From an uncultured Pelagibacteraceae bacterium (GTDB lineage: Bacteria > Pseudomonadota > Alphaproteobacteria > Pelagibacterales > Pelagibacteraceae): 64,000 bases of DNA. Position 1 is the stretch's first letter. Each line of letters starts with the position of its first letter. Below the pieces are notes generated by a model. It was given only the letters and a program-made list of their open reading frames with translations, searched no databases and was not told the DNA's origin. The stretch covers positions 1-64,000 of the forward strand of contig CACOJM010000005.1 in NCBI GenBank assembly GCA_902627565.1, read 5' to 3'. Position numbers and translations under genes: made by a program. This document shows positions 54,706-64,000 of the stretch, piece by piece.

Positions 54706-55233
54706 ATGTCTAGTTTTTTAATTATTTATTCAAGTACCGATGGTCATACAAAAAGAATTTGTGAAAGAATAAAAAGTTTTTTAAATGAAGGAAGCTTAGT
54801 TAAACTCATTTCTTTAAAAGAGGTGAAAAAAATTAATTTGTCCGATTTTGAAAAAATTATAATTGGTGCAAGTATAAGATATGGTAGACACTCTAAAGAA
54901 TTATATAAATTTGTAAATTTAAATAAAGATATTTTAAATCAAAGACAATCTGCTTTTTTTTCAGTGAATGTTGTTGCAAGAAAATTAGAAAAAAATACAG
55001 CTGCAACAAATCCTTATATTAAAAAGTTTTTAAAAATTTCTGATTGGAAACCAAAAAAAATAAAAGTCTTTGCGGGAAAAGTTGATTATCCTAATTATAA
55101 TTTTTTCGATAAATATATAATTAAACTTATAATGTTTATTACCAATGGTCCGACAGATGTTTCTCAAACGTACGAATTCACAGATTGGTCAAAAGTCGAT
55201 GATTTTACAAAGGAACTTAAAAATAGTTACTAA
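54706..55233 (+). CDS. hemG: HemG-type flavodoxin protoporphyrinogen oxidase
   Basis: A 175-residue flavodoxin-domain protein: LIIYSSTDGHTKRICERI (FMN phosphate loop), IIIGASIRYGRHSKELYKF, and the HemG-like C-terminus VDYPNYNFFDKYIIKLIMFITNGPTD. HemG oxidises protoporphyrinogen IX with quinones as electron acceptors. The position after hemE and hemH strongly supports this. Many Alphaproteobacteria use HemJ instead. Confidence 0.88.
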   Translation: MSSFLIIYSSTDGHTKRICERIKSFLNEGSLVKLISLKEVKKINLSDFEKIIIGASIRYGRHSKELYKFVNLNKDILNQRQSAFFSVNVVARKLEKNTAATNPYIKKFLKISDWKPKKIKVFAGKVDYPNYNFFDKYIIKLIMFITNGPTDVSQTYEFTDWSKVDDFTKELKNSY

Positions 55234-55288
55234 ATATTAACAAAAAGCTCATATTTTACTGATTTTTTTTAATATTTCATAAACTCCC

Positions 55289-55316
55289 TTGAAATAGTTT
55301 AAAGAGTATATATATT
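55289..55316 (+). promoter_or_regulatory. rho: Candidate promoter of rho
   Basis: TTGAAA (55289-55294), 16-bp spacer, TATATT (55311-55316), followed by a palindrome and the rho start 36 bp downstream. Confidence 0.55.
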
Positions 55317-55324
55317 AACAGAAA

Positions 55325-55342
55325 TTGATAAGTCCTTATCAA
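55325..55342. promoter_or_regulatory. Perfect palindrome in the rho leader
   Basis: TTGATAAG-TC-CTTATCAA: two 8-bp arms with a 2-bp centre. It sits just downstream of the candidate transcription start and 10 bp before the rho ATG. It could be an operator for a dimeric regulator, or an mRNA hairpin overlapping the ribosome-binding region. No regulator was identified. Confidence 0.5.
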
Positions 55343-55352
55343 ATTAAAAATC

Positions 55353-56621
55353 ATGAATATTCAAGAATTAAAACTAAAATCATCTGAACAGCTTATTACT
55401 CAAGCAGAACAGCTTGGGATTGAAAATGCTAGCACATTAAGAAAACAAGAAATTCTTTTTGCAATTCTCAAAAAAGTAGCCGAAAAAGAGGAAATTACTG
55501 GTGCAGGTGTGCTGCAATTGTTACAGGATGGTTTTGGATTTTTAAGAGCAATGGAGTCAAATTATTTGCCTGGTCCAGATGATATTTATGTAAGCCCGAG
55601 TCAGATTAGAAAATTTGGTCTGAGAACAGGTGATACTGTTGAAGGCCCGGTTAGGGCACCCAAAGAAGGCGAGAGATATTTTGCATTGCTCCAAGTAAGT
55701 AAAATAAACTTTGAGGAACCAGAAAAATCAAGACATAAAATTGCATTTGATAATTTAACTCCCCTATATCCAGACAAACAATTAGTAATGGAAGTAGAAA
55801 TTGTTAAACCCGAAAAAAAACAAGATTTAACACCAAGATTAATTGATCTCGTAAGCCCAATAGGTAAAGGTCAGAGATCAATAATTATTTCGCCGCCAAA
55901 AGCAGGTAAGACAATGATACTTCAAAGTATAGCTAACTCAATAGCTAAGAATTATCCAGAATGCTATCTTATTGTTTTGTTAATTGATGAAAGACCTGAA
56001 GAGGTAACAGATATGCAAAGAACTGTTAAAGGTGAAGTTATTAGTTCTACTTTTGATGAACCCGCTCAAAGACACGTTGCTGTAGCTGAAATGGTTATAG
56101 AAAAAGCCAAAAGGTTAACAGAGCATAAAAAAGATGTAGTAATCTTGTTAGATTCTATTACGAGATTGGGCAGAGCATACAATGCCGTAATACCAAGTTC
56201 TGGTAAAGTTTTGACAGGTGGTGTAGATGCAAATGCTCTTCAAAGACCAAAAAGATTTTTTGGTGCAGCCAGAAATATTGAAGAGGGAGGATCTTTAACA
56301 ATTATTTCAACTGCTTTGATTGATACTGGAAGTAGAATGGATGAAGTTATTTTCGAAGAATTTAAGGGAACTGGAAATAGTGAAACTGTTCTTGATAGGA
56401 AAATTGCAGACAAAAGAATCTATCCAGCAATTGACATTACTAAATCTGGAACAAGAAGAGAAGAATTGTTGTTTAACAAAGATGATTTACAAAAAATGAA
56501 TGTTTTAAGAAGAATAATTGCTCCAATGGGAACAATGGATGCTATCGAATTTATAAGTTCAAAATTAAAAGATACAAAAAACAATGCAGAATTTTTTAAT
56601 TCAATGAATAAACCTGCTTAA
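55353..56621 (+). CDS. rho: Transcription termination factor Rho
   Basis: Hexameric RNA-dependent ATPase that ends transcription. The 422-residue protein has the N-terminal helical domain ([34 protein letters not shown]), the RNA-binding OSB fold ([15 protein letters not shown]...[16 protein letters not shown]), Walker A PPKAGKT (near 181-187), [14 protein letters not shown] and the Q-loop [23 protein letters not shown]. With few intrinsic terminators in the window, Rho may carry much of the termination load. It is preceded by its own promoter. Confidence 0.99.
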   Translation: MNIQELKLKSSEQLITQAEQLGIENASTLRKQEILFAILKKVAEKEEITGAGVLQLLQDGFGFLRAMESNYLPGPDDIYVSPSQIRKFGLRTGDTVEGPVRAPKEGERYFALLQVSKINFEEPEKSRHKIAFDNLTPLYPDKQLVMEVEIVKPEKKQDLTPRLIDLVSPIGKGQRSIIISPPKAGKTMILQSIANSIAKNYPECYLIVLLIDERPEEVTDMQRTVKGEVISSTFDEPAQRHVAVAEMVIEKAKRLTEHKKDVVILLDSITRLGRAYNAVIPSSGKVLTGGVDANALQRPKRFFGAARNIEEGGSLTIISTALIDTGSRMDEVIFEEFKGTGNSETVLDRKIADKRIYPAIDITKSGTRREELLFNKDDLQKMNVLRRIIAPMGTMDAIEFISSKLKDTKNNAEFFNSMNKPA

Positions 56622-56686
56622 ATTAGTTTACCAAGAGTAAATTATAAAATTATTTTTTTTTCAATTTATTATATATTGTCTCCACC

Positions 56687-58369
56687 ATGAGTTATCAAAA
56701 TTTTGATTTTAAAAAACTTTATGAAGAAAAAAAGTATAGTGAAATAATATCGATTATAGAAAACTTTGATGATCAAGATTTAAATTCAGGATTAATAAAT
56801 TTATGCGGGGCTTGTAAATTATTATCTGATAAATCCGAAGAATCATTAAAAAGCGCAATTAGTGATTTTAGAAAAGCATATTTAAGAGAAAAAAATAAGA
56901 CTGAGCATTCCTTTAATGCTTTAAAAAATTTTATAAATGCATCAATTGATTTATTTGATATAGAATTTAGAACTAATGAAAAAAATTTAACTAATAACCT
57001 TGAAGAAATTTTTTTATATTTTGAAGAAAATAAAGAATATTTTAAAAAAAATGAAAGTCTTACTAGGGCATTAGTAAGAGCTTTAATTCGTAATTTAGAC
57101 ATAGAAAATGCAGTTTATTATTTAAATGAAATAGTAGACAAAAATAGCTCAAGTATCGACGCTTGGGCTTCATATATATATTTTAATAATTTTTTAGACA
57201 AATGGGATCAAAAAAAGTTTTTAGAGAGTTCTAAAATTTTAGATCAAAAATTAATTAAATATCCTTCAAATAAATTAGTTGAACTAAAAGGGTCAGATAA
57301 GAAAAAAATTAACATAGGTTTTCATACAGCTGACATAAGAGCAAAACATTCTGTTACTCATTTTTTAAAAACAATTTTGACTAATTATAATAAAGATAAA
57401 TTTAATATAAATCTCTATTTGGGAAACAAGAAAGAAGATCAAACAACTAATGAATTTAAAGAATATGTTAATAAAGCTATAAACATAACTTTTATGGATG
57501 ATATAGAAGTTATTAATTTAGTCAGAAATGATAAAATAGATATCTTGTTTGATCTTATGGGTTTAACCTCTAATCATAGATTGTCTTTATATAAAAATCG
57601 TTTAGCCCCAATACAAATATCGTGGTGTGGATATTTGAATACTACTGGGTTAAAGGAGATGGATTATATGATTGCCGATAGAAATATTGTTCCTCAAGAG
57701 GAACAAAATTCATATTCTGAAAAAATAATTTATCTTGATGATATATGGAATTGTCATGCTGGTTATGAACTCAAAAGATCAAAATATCCTATCCCTTACA
57801 GACAAAATAAATTCATTACTTTTGGATCTTTCAATAATTTCAATAAGATTAATGATAGCGTAATTGCTGTTTGGTCAAAAATATTGAAAAAAATTGAAAA
57901 TTCTAAATTAATTTTAAAATCTTCGAATGCTGTATTTAGATCCGTAATGGCTGAGAAGTTCGAAAAAAATGATGTTTTGAATTCAATTGAATTTATATCT
58001 TATAAAGGCAATTTTAATGATCATTTAAATGAATATAAAAAAATAGATATTGCATTAGATACTTTTCCTCATAATGGAGTTACAACCTCTTTTGAGGCAA
58101 TTTGGATGGGAGTCCCAGTTTTAACAATGAAAGGTTTTAATTTTAGCTCAAGATGTGGAGAGTCGATTAATAAAAATATTAATTTAAATGATTTAATAGC
58201 AAATAATAAGCAAGATTATGTAGATAAGGCTATTTTTTTATCTGAAAATATAGATAAAATTGAAAAGATCAGAAATGAAATTTATGAAAATGCTTTAGGA
58301 ACACCGTTATTTGATCAAAAAAAATTCGTAAATCATTTTTTTACTTCTTTAGAAAAACTATATAATTAA
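56687..58369 (+). CDS. SPINDLY-family O-GlcNAc transferase-like glycosyltransferase (GT41)
   Basis: A 560-residue protein: a helical, TPR-like first part (about residues 1-195) and a two-lobed GT41 catalytic region. Clear cues are NIGFHTADIRAKHSVTHFLKTIL, ISWCGYLNTTGLKEMDYMIAD, FGSFNNFNKINDSVIAVW and DTFPHNGVTTSFEAIWMGVPVLTMKG. Related bacterial enzymes glycosylate proteins, but the acceptor here is unknown. It lies between rho and mnmE with no obvious functional link. Confidence 0.88.
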   Translation: MSYQNFDFKKLYEEKKYSEIISIIENFDDQDLNSGLINLCGACKLLSDKSEESLKSAISDFRKAYLREKNKTEHSFNALKNFINASIDLFDIEFRTNEKNLTNNLEEIFLYFEENKEYFKKNESLTRALVRALIRNLDIENAVYYLNEIVDKNSSSIDAWASYIYFNNFLDKWDQKKFLESSKILDQKLIKYPSNKLVELKGSDKKKINIGFHTADIRAKHSVTHFLKTILTNYNKDKFNINLYLGNKKEDQTTNEFKEYVNKAINITFMDDIEVINLVRNDKIDILFDLMGLTSNHRLSLYKNRLAPIQISWCGYLNTTGLKEMDYMIADRNIVPQEEQNSYSEKIIYLDDIWNCHAGYELKRSKYPIPYRQNKFITFGSFNNFNKINDSVIAVWSKILKKIENSKLILKSSNAVFRSVMAEKFEKNDVLNSIEFISYKGNFNDHLNEYKKIDIALDTFPHNGVTTSFEAIWMGVPVLTMKGFNFSSRCGESINKNINLNDLIANNKQDYVDKAIFLSENIDKIEKIRNEIYENALGTPLFDQKKFVNHFFTSLEKLYN

Positions 58370-58382
58370 AAAATAAAAAGTT

Positions 58383-59714
58383 ATGACTATTTTTGCTTTA
58401 TCGACGGGACCCGGTGTATCTGGAGTAGCTATAATAAGAATTTCCGGCTCCGACGCATCGTCAGTTATAGAAAAACTTACTGGAAAGAACTTGCCAAGTC
58501 CTAGAATGGCAACTCTGCGAAAAATCAACAATATCAACACTTCTGAGTTAATTGATGAAGCTATAATATTGTGGTTTCCTGGGCCTCACAGCTATACAGG
58601 AGAGGATATGGCCGAAATTCAGATACATGGAGGTAAAGCAGTAGTGATGGCACTCCAAAACGAAATTTCTAAAATTAAAAATTGTAGATTAGCCGAACCA
58701 GGAGAGTTTACAAAACTTGCCTTTCAAAATGGAAAAGTAAATTTACTAAAAGCCGAGAGTATAGCTGATTTAATTTCTGCCGAAACTGAAATTCAAAGAT
58801 TACAAGCTATAAAAATTATGGATGGTAAATCGTCTGAAAAATTTAACGAGTTGAGAGGAAAGTTGTTAAAAGTATTATCTTTTATTGAAGCGAAAATAGA
58901 TTTTCCCGAGGAAGACATACCAGAAGAAAATATAAGAATAATAAAACGAGACTCTTTAGACATTCAACACCAGATAAATAAAATTTTAAATGATCAAAAA
59001 GTTGGAGAGATAATTCGCGAAGGATTTAAAATTGCAATTGTAGGACCAACTAATGCAGGTAAATCGAGCTTATTAAATAACTTATCAAATAGAGAAGTTG
59101 CTATAGTGTCTGAGATTGCCGGTACCACAAGAGATGTTATAGAAACGCATTTAGACTTAGATGGATATCCTGTTATCATCTCAGATACAGCAGGAATAAG
59201 AGATTCAAAAGATGAAATTGAAAAAAAAGGAATAAAGTTATCTCTCCAAAAAGCTGAAAATGCAGACTTAAAATTAGTTGTAGTTGATGCTAAAAACATT
59301 GATTTAAGCGGTTTTTTAAATGATTTGTTAAAAAACGATGCTATACTTGTAATCAATAAGTTAGATCTTTTAAAAGGAAAATTGGACCCAGAAATTTCTA
59401 AGCTCAACCATGTTCAAATTTCACTAAAAGATAATTTAAATATAGATAAGTTAATTAAAAAAATGAAAGATCATCTTAAAAATAAATTTATAACTGAAGA
59501 AGATATTCTAATCACTAGAGAAAGACACAGACAACATTTAGTGCAATGTGAAAATTATCTAAAAAATTTTTTAGACAAAAATGATAAAAAGGATTTTGAC
59601 AAAGCAGCTGAAGATTTAAGATTAGCAACCAGGCATTTAGGTATGATAGTTGGAAAAGTAGATGTAGAGGAGATATTAGGCAGTATTTTCAACGATTTTT
59701 GTATTGGGAAATAA
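58383..59714 (+). CDS. mnmE: tRNA uridine-5-carboxymethylaminomethyl modification GTPase MnmE
   Basis: With MnmG, modifies U34 of certain tRNAs. The 443-residue protein has the N-terminal folate-binding domain (GPGVSGVAIIRISG), a helical part, and a Ras-like GTPase domain with G1 GPTNAGKSS (about residues 221-229), G2 GTTRD, G3 DTAGIRD and the NKLD motif; the C-terminus FNDFCIGK matches the conserved CIGK ending. It follows the glycosyltransferase gene after 13 bp. Confidence 0.98.
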   Translation: MTIFALSTGPGVSGVAIIRISGSDASSVIEKLTGKNLPSPRMATLRKINNINTSELIDEAIILWFPGPHSYTGEDMAEIQIHGGKAVVMALQNEISKIKNCRLAEPGEFTKLAFQNGKVNLLKAESIADLISAETEIQRLQAIKIMDGKSSEKFNELRGKLLKVLSFIEAKIDFPEEDIPEENIRIIKRDSLDIQHQINKILNDQKVGEIIREGFKIAIVGPTNAGKSSLLNNLSNREVAIVSEIAGTTRDVIETHLDLDGYPVIISDTAGIRDSKDEIEKKGIKLSLQKAENADLKLVVVDAKNIDLSGFLNDLLKNDAILVINKLDLLKGKLDPEISKLNHVQISLKDNLNIDKLIKKMKDHLKNKFITEEDILITRERHRQHLVQCENYLKNFLDKNDKKDFDKAAEDLRLATRHLGMIVGKVDVEEILGSIFNDFCIGK

Positions 59715-59826
59715 TCATTTTTTCCTTATTTGGCTTATTTTTTCTATTTTTCTTTGATAATCAAGGGTTATTTAGGAGAAAAAACTCAAATCTTGTAAAT
59801 ATTTTAATCGAATATAAATTCATGTA

Positions 59827-61698
59827 ATGAAAAAAGATTTAACCTTTGATGTAGTTGTGATTGGTGGAGGTCATGCTGGTTGCGAGGCTGCAGCAGCATC
59901 GGCAAGACTTGGTATTAACACTGCTCTTTTCACTCATAACAAAAATACAATTGGAGAAATGTCATGTAATCCTGCCATTGGTGGTTTAGGAAAAGGTCAT
60001 TTAGTGAGAGAAATTGATGCTTTAGATGGAGTTATGGGTGTGATAGCCGATAAGTCTGGAATACAATTTAGATTATTAAATAGAAGTAGAGGACCTGCAG
60101 TAAGAGGGCCAAGAACTCAATCAGATAGATCATTATATCGTAAATTTATGCAAGAAAAACTTGTAAACTACTGTAATTTAACGATTTTTTCTGATCCTGT
60201 AATTAAATTTATATTTTCAAATAATCAAATAAGTGGATTTATAACTAAGAAAGGTAACAAGGTAAATTGTAGCAAGTTAATACTAACAACTGGTACATTT
60301 TTAAATGGGTTGATACACATTGGTGATAATAAAATACCTGCGGGGAGATTTAACGAAAAACCTAGCACTGGTTTGAGCGAACAGTTAGAGAAATATAATT
60401 TTAAAATAGGTAGATTAAAAACTGGAACCCCACCAAGATTAGATTCTAGAACTATAAATTTTGAGAATTTAGAGAAACAGTTTGCTGATGATGATCCTTA
60501 TTTTTTTTCTTTTTTAACTAAAAGCAATCTAAATAAACAAGTATCATGCTCGATGACTTACACCAACGAAAAGGTTCACAAGATTATTGAAAAGAATTTA
60601 TCTAAAAGTGCAATGTATTCTGGTAGCATACAAGGTGTTGGACCAAGATATTGTCCATCTATAGAGGACAAAATAGTAAAATTTGCTGATAAGACTAGAC
60701 ATCAGATTTTTTTAGAGCCAGAGGGTCTTAATGATCATACAATTTATCCAAATGGGATATCAACGTCTCTACCTGAGGTTGTTCAAAACGAAATTCTCAA
60801 TAATATCAATGGTTTAGAGAATGTCAAAGTTATTAGACCTGGTTATGCTATAGAATATGACTATATTGATCCCAGAGAACTTTTTTTAACATTAGAGACT
60901 AAAAAGATTAAAAATTTATATCTAGCAGGACAAATTAATGGAACAACAGGATATGAGGAAGCTGCGGCCCAAGGTTTAATAGCTGGTATTAATGCTGCTC
61001 TTTCTCTAAAAAATATGGAGCCTTTTATTTTAGATCGATCTGATGCTTATATTGGAGTTATGATTGATGATTTGGTTACAAAGGGCGTCGCAGAACCATA
61101 TAGAATGTTTACGTCTCGAGCAGAGTATAGATTAAGTCTTAGATCAGATAATGCCGACCTTAGACTCACACATAAAGGAATTAATATTGGATTAATATCA
61201 AAGGATAGGAAACAAATTTTTGAGGATAAATTTGCGAAATTGAGTAAAATTTCTTTGCAAATGTCTGAATTAAATATTTCTCCATCAAAAGCAGATAAAT
61301 TTGGTATAAAAATTGCTAAAGATGGAGTTTTTCGATCTGCCGAGGAAGTTTTGACTCAAAAAGACGTAAATATGAGAAAAATTAGAGAAATTTGGCCTGA
61401 AATACCAGATCATGGTTCAGATATTGATGAACAAATTGAAATTAATTCACATTATAGGGGTTATTTAAAAAAACAAAAGGCTGATATCCTAGCTTTTAAG
61501 AGAGATGAAAATTTATTAATCCCAGAAAATATTGATTATGATCAGTTTTCGGGTTTGTCAAATGAGGTTAAAGCTAAATTTAAGCAAATTAGGCCAAAAA
61601 CCATGGGACAAGCACTTAGAATTGATGGAATTACACCAGCAGCTGTATATATTTTGTTGTCACACGTCAAAAGAAGGTCTATTAAGCATATAGCTTAA
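59827..61698 (+). CDS. mnmG: tRNA uridine-5-carboxymethylaminomethyl modification enzyme MnmG (GidA)
   Basis: FAD/NADH-dependent partner of MnmE. The 623-residue protein has [15 protein letters not shown] near residues 8-20, the long conserved segment [44 protein letters not shown], and the terminal region [25 protein letters not shown]. Start at ATG 59827; a 112-bp gap separates it from mnmE. It overlaps rsmG by 1 bp. Confidence 0.98.
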   Translation: MKKDLTFDVVVIGGGHAGCEAAAASARLGINTALFTHNKNTIGEMSCNPAIGGLGKGHLVREIDALDGVMGVIADKSGIQFRLLNRSRGPAVRGPRTQSDRSLYRKFMQEKLVNYCNLTIFSDPVIKFIFSNNQISGFITKKGNKVNCSKLILTTGTFLNGLIHIGDNKIPAGRFNEKPSTGLSEQLEKYNFKIGRLKTGTPPRLDSRTINFENLEKQFADDDPYFFSFLTKSNLNKQVSCSMTYTNEKVHKIIEKNLSKSAMYSGSIQGVGPRYCPSIEDKIVKFADKTRHQIFLEPEGLNDHTIYPNGISTSLPEVVQNEILNNINGLENVKVIRPGYAIEYDYIDPRELFLTLETKKIKNLYLAGQINGTTGYEEAAAQGLIAGINAALSLKNMEPFILDRSDAYIGVMIDDLVTKGVAEPYRMFTSRAEYRLSLRSDNADLRLTHKGINIGLISKDRKQIFEDKFAKLSKISLQMSELNISPSKADKFGIKIAKDGVFRSAEEVLTQKDVNMRKIREIWPEIPDHGSDIDEQIEINSHYRGYLKKQKADILAFKRDENLLIPENIDYDQFSGLSNEVKAKFKQIRPKTMGQALRIDGITPAAVYILLSHVKRRSIKHIA

Positions 61699-62345
61699 TG
61701 GATAATCAAATTTTAGATTCTTACTCAAAAATATCGAACTTGAATGTTTCACGTGAAACTTGTAATGAACTTGAAAGCTTAATTTCTATGATTCAGGAGA
61801 AAAATAAAAAAATTAACCTAATAAGCCGAGAAATATACGAAAAAGAGCAAATAAGACAAAGACATATAATAGATTCAGCGCAAATAATTGATTTTGTTGA
61901 TTTAAATTGTAATACAACCTCTGATTTAGGTACGGGAGGAGGAATGCCTGGATTAATAATAGCAATCGTAATGAAAAAAATAAAAAACGATATGAAAATT
62001 AATCTTTATGAAAAAAGTTATCACAAGTGTGCTTTTTTAAAAGAGGTCTCAAAAAAATTAAATTTGAACACTGATGTAATTCAAAAAGATATTTTTGCAG
62101 TTAAAAACATAGAAACCGGAACAATAATGACCAGAGCCTTTAAACCTATGCCAGTAATTCTTGATTTAGTTAATGAAAATTTTAAAACATATAAAAATTT
62201 AATCATGTTCATGGGCAGTACAGGAAAAAAAATTTTAAACGAAACACTTAAGGAGTGGGATTTAGATTATGATGAAAAAAAAAGCCTAACAAATGAAGAC
62301 TCGTTTATATTAAATATTAAAAAAATTAAAAAAAAAGTCTCATGA
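61698..62345 (+). CDS. rsmG: 16S rRNA (guanine527-N7)-methyltransferase
   Basis: Methylates G527 of 16S rRNA. The 215-residue protein has NVSRETCNELESL near its start, the SAM-binding SDLGTGGGMPGLIIAIV (near residue 75) and LYEKSYHKCAFLKEVSKKL. The N-terminal VSRET segment is encoded by a near-perfect parS site, as often in this gene. It starts at the ATG overlapping the mnmG stop by 1 bp. Confidence 0.97.
   Translation: MDNQILDSYSKISNLNVSRETCNELESLISMIQEKNKKINLISREIYEKEQIRQRHIIDSAQIIDFVDLNCNTTSDLGTGGGMPGLIIAIVMKKIKNDMKINLYEKSYHKCAFLKEVSKKLNLNTDVIQKDIFAVKNIETGTIMTRAFKPMPVILDLVNENFKTYKNLIMFMGSTGKKILNETLKEWDLDYDEKKSLTNEDSFILNIKKIKKKVS
61745..61760. promoter_or_regulatory. parS: parS centromere-like site inside rsmG
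   Basis: TGTTTCACGTGAAACT matches the parS consensus TGTTTCACGTGAAACA at 15 of 16 positions. It is the binding site at which ParB starts to spread. It is inside the first codons of rsmG, about 0.6 kb from parA and about 9 kb from the candidate origin, the usual neighbourhood for parS. Confidence 0.9.
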
Positions 62346-63136
62346 AAATAATATCAATAATAAATCAAAAGGGTGGTGTGGGCAAAACAACAACAGTTAT
62401 AAATTTGGCTTCAGCACTATCCCAGCAAGGAAAAAAAATTTTAGTAATTGATTTAGACCCGCAAGGAAATGCCACAACTGGATTGGGACTATCTAACACT
62501 GAACAATCAGATCAAACAATATATGGAATTTTAAATGGAACAATGCAAATCAGAGATGTAATCAAGAAAACAAAGTTTGAAAATCTAGATTTAATCTCAT
62601 CTAACGTAGATCTGTCAGGGTTAGAGGTTGAAACAGCAGGAGATAATGACAGAGCTTTTATTTTGAAAAGTAAATTAACCGCATATTTAAACAATTCTGG
62701 AGCATCATATGATTACATTCTAATAGACTGTCCTCCATCTTTAAGCCTGCTAACTGTTATGGCTTTAGTATCCTCAAATTCGCTTTTAGTTCCTCTTCAG
62801 ACAGAATTTTTTGCTTTAGAAGGTTTAACTCAGCTTATGAAAACTATTGAAAGAATAAAAGTCAATTTAAATCCTAGCTTAACAATTCAAGGAATACTTT
62901 TAACAATGTATGATAGAAGAAATAAATTGTCGTCTCAAGTTGAAGCAGAAGCAAGGAATTATTTTAAGGATAAAGTATACCAAACAGTCATACCAAGAAA
63001 TGTTAGATTGTCCGAAGCACCTTCTCATGGTATGCCAGTTCTAATTTACGATAAAAATTGTCCAGGGAGTAAATCATATTATAGTTTTACAGACGAATTT
63101 GTTAATCAGGAAAATAATATTGGGAGTGCTGCATAA
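62342..63136 (+). CDS. parA: Chromosome partitioning protein ParA
   Basis: Walker-type ATPase of the ParABS segregation system; ATP-bound dimers bind DNA nonspecifically and pull ParB-parS complexes. The 264-residue protein has KGGVGKTTTVINLASAL (deviant Walker A, residues 10-17), VIDLDPQGNATTGLG, YILIDCPPSLSLLT and the C-terminal IPRNVRLSEAPSHGMPVLIYD. It overlaps rsmG by 4 bp and parB by 1 bp. Confidence 0.98.
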   Translation: MKIISIINQKGGVGKTTTVINLASALSQQGKKILVIDLDPQGNATTGLGLSNTEQSDQTIYGILNGTMQIRDVIKKTKFENLDLISSNVDLSGLEVETAGDNDRAFILKSKLTAYLNNSGASYDYILIDCPPSLSLLTVMALVSSNSLLVPLQTEFFALEGLTQLMKTIERIKVNLNPSLTIQGILLTMYDRRNKLSSQVEAEARNYFKDKVYQTVIPRNVRLSEAPSHGMPVLIYDKNCPGSKSYYSFTDEFVNQENNIGSAA

Positions 63137-63978
63137 TGAATTCGCAAATTAAAAAAGGTTTAGGAAGGGGTTTATCTTCTTTGATAGGTGAAACTAAAGT
63201 AGAGTCAAGAACTAACAAGCTCTCATTGAGCGACATTATCCCAAATAAATTTCAGCCAAGAAAAAATTTTGACGAAGAAAACCTGATTGACCTCACAAAC
63301 TCTATAAAAGAACGAGGAGTTATTCAGCCAATAATAGTAAGAAAATCTAGTTCTGACTTATCTAAATATGAAATTATAGCAGGTGAAAGAAGATGGTTGG
63401 CTGCTAGAAGAGCAAACCTTCATGAAATACCAGTAGTAGTTACAGAAGCAGACGATTTAAAATCATTAGAATTTGCTATTGTTGAAAATGTTCAAAGACA
63501 CGATTTAAATCCATTAGAAGAGGCTGAGGGTTATAAGCGATTAATTGACGATTTTTCCTATGACCAAGAAAAAGTCTCAAGATTCATCGGAAAAAGTAGA
63601 AGTTATATAACTAATTCACTTCGCTTATTAAACTTGCCATTAGAAGTTTTAAGATTTGTTAAAGAAAAAAAAATATCAGCAGGTCATGCAAAGATCTTAG
63701 TAGGATTAGATAACGCAGAATTTATTGCTAATAAGATAATAGAAAAAAAATTATCAGTTAGACAAGCCGAAAATTTTGTTAAAATTTTTAAAAAGAAAAA
63801 GAAAAATTTTTCTTATAAAGACGCGAATATTAAAAATCTTGAAGAGACTATATCTGCTAAAACTGGTCTTAGTGTGTCAATTAAAAATACAAAAAAAAAC
63901 AAAGGAACAATAATTTTTTCATATCATGATTTAGATCAATTGAATAAAATTATAGAAATAATAAAAAAAAATTATTAA
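63136..63978 (+). CDS. parB: Chromosome partitioning protein ParB
   Basis: CTP-dependent clamp that loads at parS. The 280-residue protein starts with KGLGRGLSSLIG, then the ParB/Srx CTPase fold (IVRKSSS, ENVQRHDLNPLEEAEGYKRL with the ENVQR motif and a GERRWLAARRA box), a helix-turn-helix (VSRFIGKSRSYITNSLRLLNLP) and a C-terminal dimerisation segment. Complete; the stop lies 22 bp before the window end. Confidence 0.98.
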   Translation: MNSQIKKGLGRGLSSLIGETKVESRTNKLSLSDIIPNKFQPRKNFDEENLIDLTNSIKERGVIQPIIVRKSSSDLSKYEIIAGERRWLAARRANLHEIPVVVTEADDLKSLEFAIVENVQRHDLNPLEEAEGYKRLIDDFSYDQEKVSRFIGKSRSYITNSLRLLNLPLEVLRFVKEKKISAGHAKILVGLDNAEFIANKIIEKKLSVRQAENFVKIFKKKKKNFSYKDANIKNLEETISAKTGLSVSIKNTKKNKGTIIFSYHDLDQLNKIIEIIKKNY

Positions 63979-64000
63979 TATTTTTAGCTATATTGCTGAT

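Noticed and set aside
58994-59407. Open frame opposite mnmE
   Set aside because: Antisense to the GTPase domain of MnmE with no domain of its own.
59715-59826. Promoter in the mnmE-mnmG gap
   Set aside because: A TTGTAA and a TATAAA-like element occur, but spacing of 14 bp is poor.
1-64000. CRISPR arrays, insertion sequences, prophage genes or rRNA
   Set aside because: No direct-repeat arrays, transposase or phage proteins, and no rRNA sequence were seen in reading the window.

Overview
The window is a compact, roughly 70% AT chromosomal segment whose gene content, very short intergenic spaces and gene order point to an alphaproteobacterium of the SAR11 clade (Candidatus Pelagibacter or a close relative). 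Supporting signs are the hslVU/smr/tim44/fxsA/secB/dnaQ/coaE/aroE/maf/ppsR and hemE/hemH/rho/mnmE/mnmG/rsmG/parA/parB blocks typical of Alphaproteobacteria, single small transporters, and the absence of insertion sequences, phage genes or CRISPR arrays. This assignment rests on recognised protein families, not on a database search.

Layout: (1) 0-3 kb, minus strand: cytochrome c maturation genes ccmF (cut by the window edge), ccmE, ccmD, ccmC, preceded by hspQ. (2) 3-9.6 kb: yciB, a DUF2794 gene, a Bax-inhibitor-like protein, then a plus-strand run with an aldo/keto reductase, an IalB-like exported protein, argG, two small membrane proteins and a photolyase-like flavoprotein with unusual domain order. 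(3) 9.6-14.9 kb, minus strand: an accessory-looking run with a second photolyase-related protein, a 43-residue DUF2256 zinc-ribbon protein, a DUF4174-like protein, an FG-GAP/UnbV exported protein, a cysteine-rich exported protein and a class I amidotransferase. (4) 14.9-22.4 kb: an SDR protein, an ABM-domain protein, a PQQ-type sugar dehydrogenase and an MBL-fold hydrolase; opposite them small membrane proteins, folD, yggT, mscS, hemD, hemC. (5) 22.4-33.5 kb: tsaD, an EVE protein, acs with a lysine-rich tail, a DUF4212/sodium:solute symporter pair (probably carboxylate/acetate uptake), rpe, a heparinase II/III-like protein, purH. (6) 33.1-45.5 kb: phhB downstream of tRNA-Gly(GCC), a TPR-sulfotransferase, ftsK, a LolA-like protein, the hisBHAFE cluster with HIT and GNAT genes, and hslVU. 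(7) 45.5-64 kb: a second TPR-sulfotransferase, then the origin-type region.

Genes diverge from the 260-bp AT-rich gap between ppsR and hemE. In Caulobacter the replication origin lies between the homologous genes. The gap holds a perfect DnaA box, and 9 kb away rsmG carries a near-consensus parS site beside parAB, so I propose the gap as the chromosomal origin.

Two patterns recur. All nine convergent gene pairs meet with at most 2 bp between stop codons, and four of them share one TTAA in which both strands read TAA. At three genes (ccmC, the Bax-inhibitor-like gene and the amidotransferase) a -10 hexamer lies exactly 9 bp before the start codon, suggesting near-leaderless mRNAs. Only one clear intrinsic terminator was seen, after the symporter gene. 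Apart from the ppsR-hemE gap no intergenic space exceeds about 180 bp, and no stretch over 300 bp lacks a gene.
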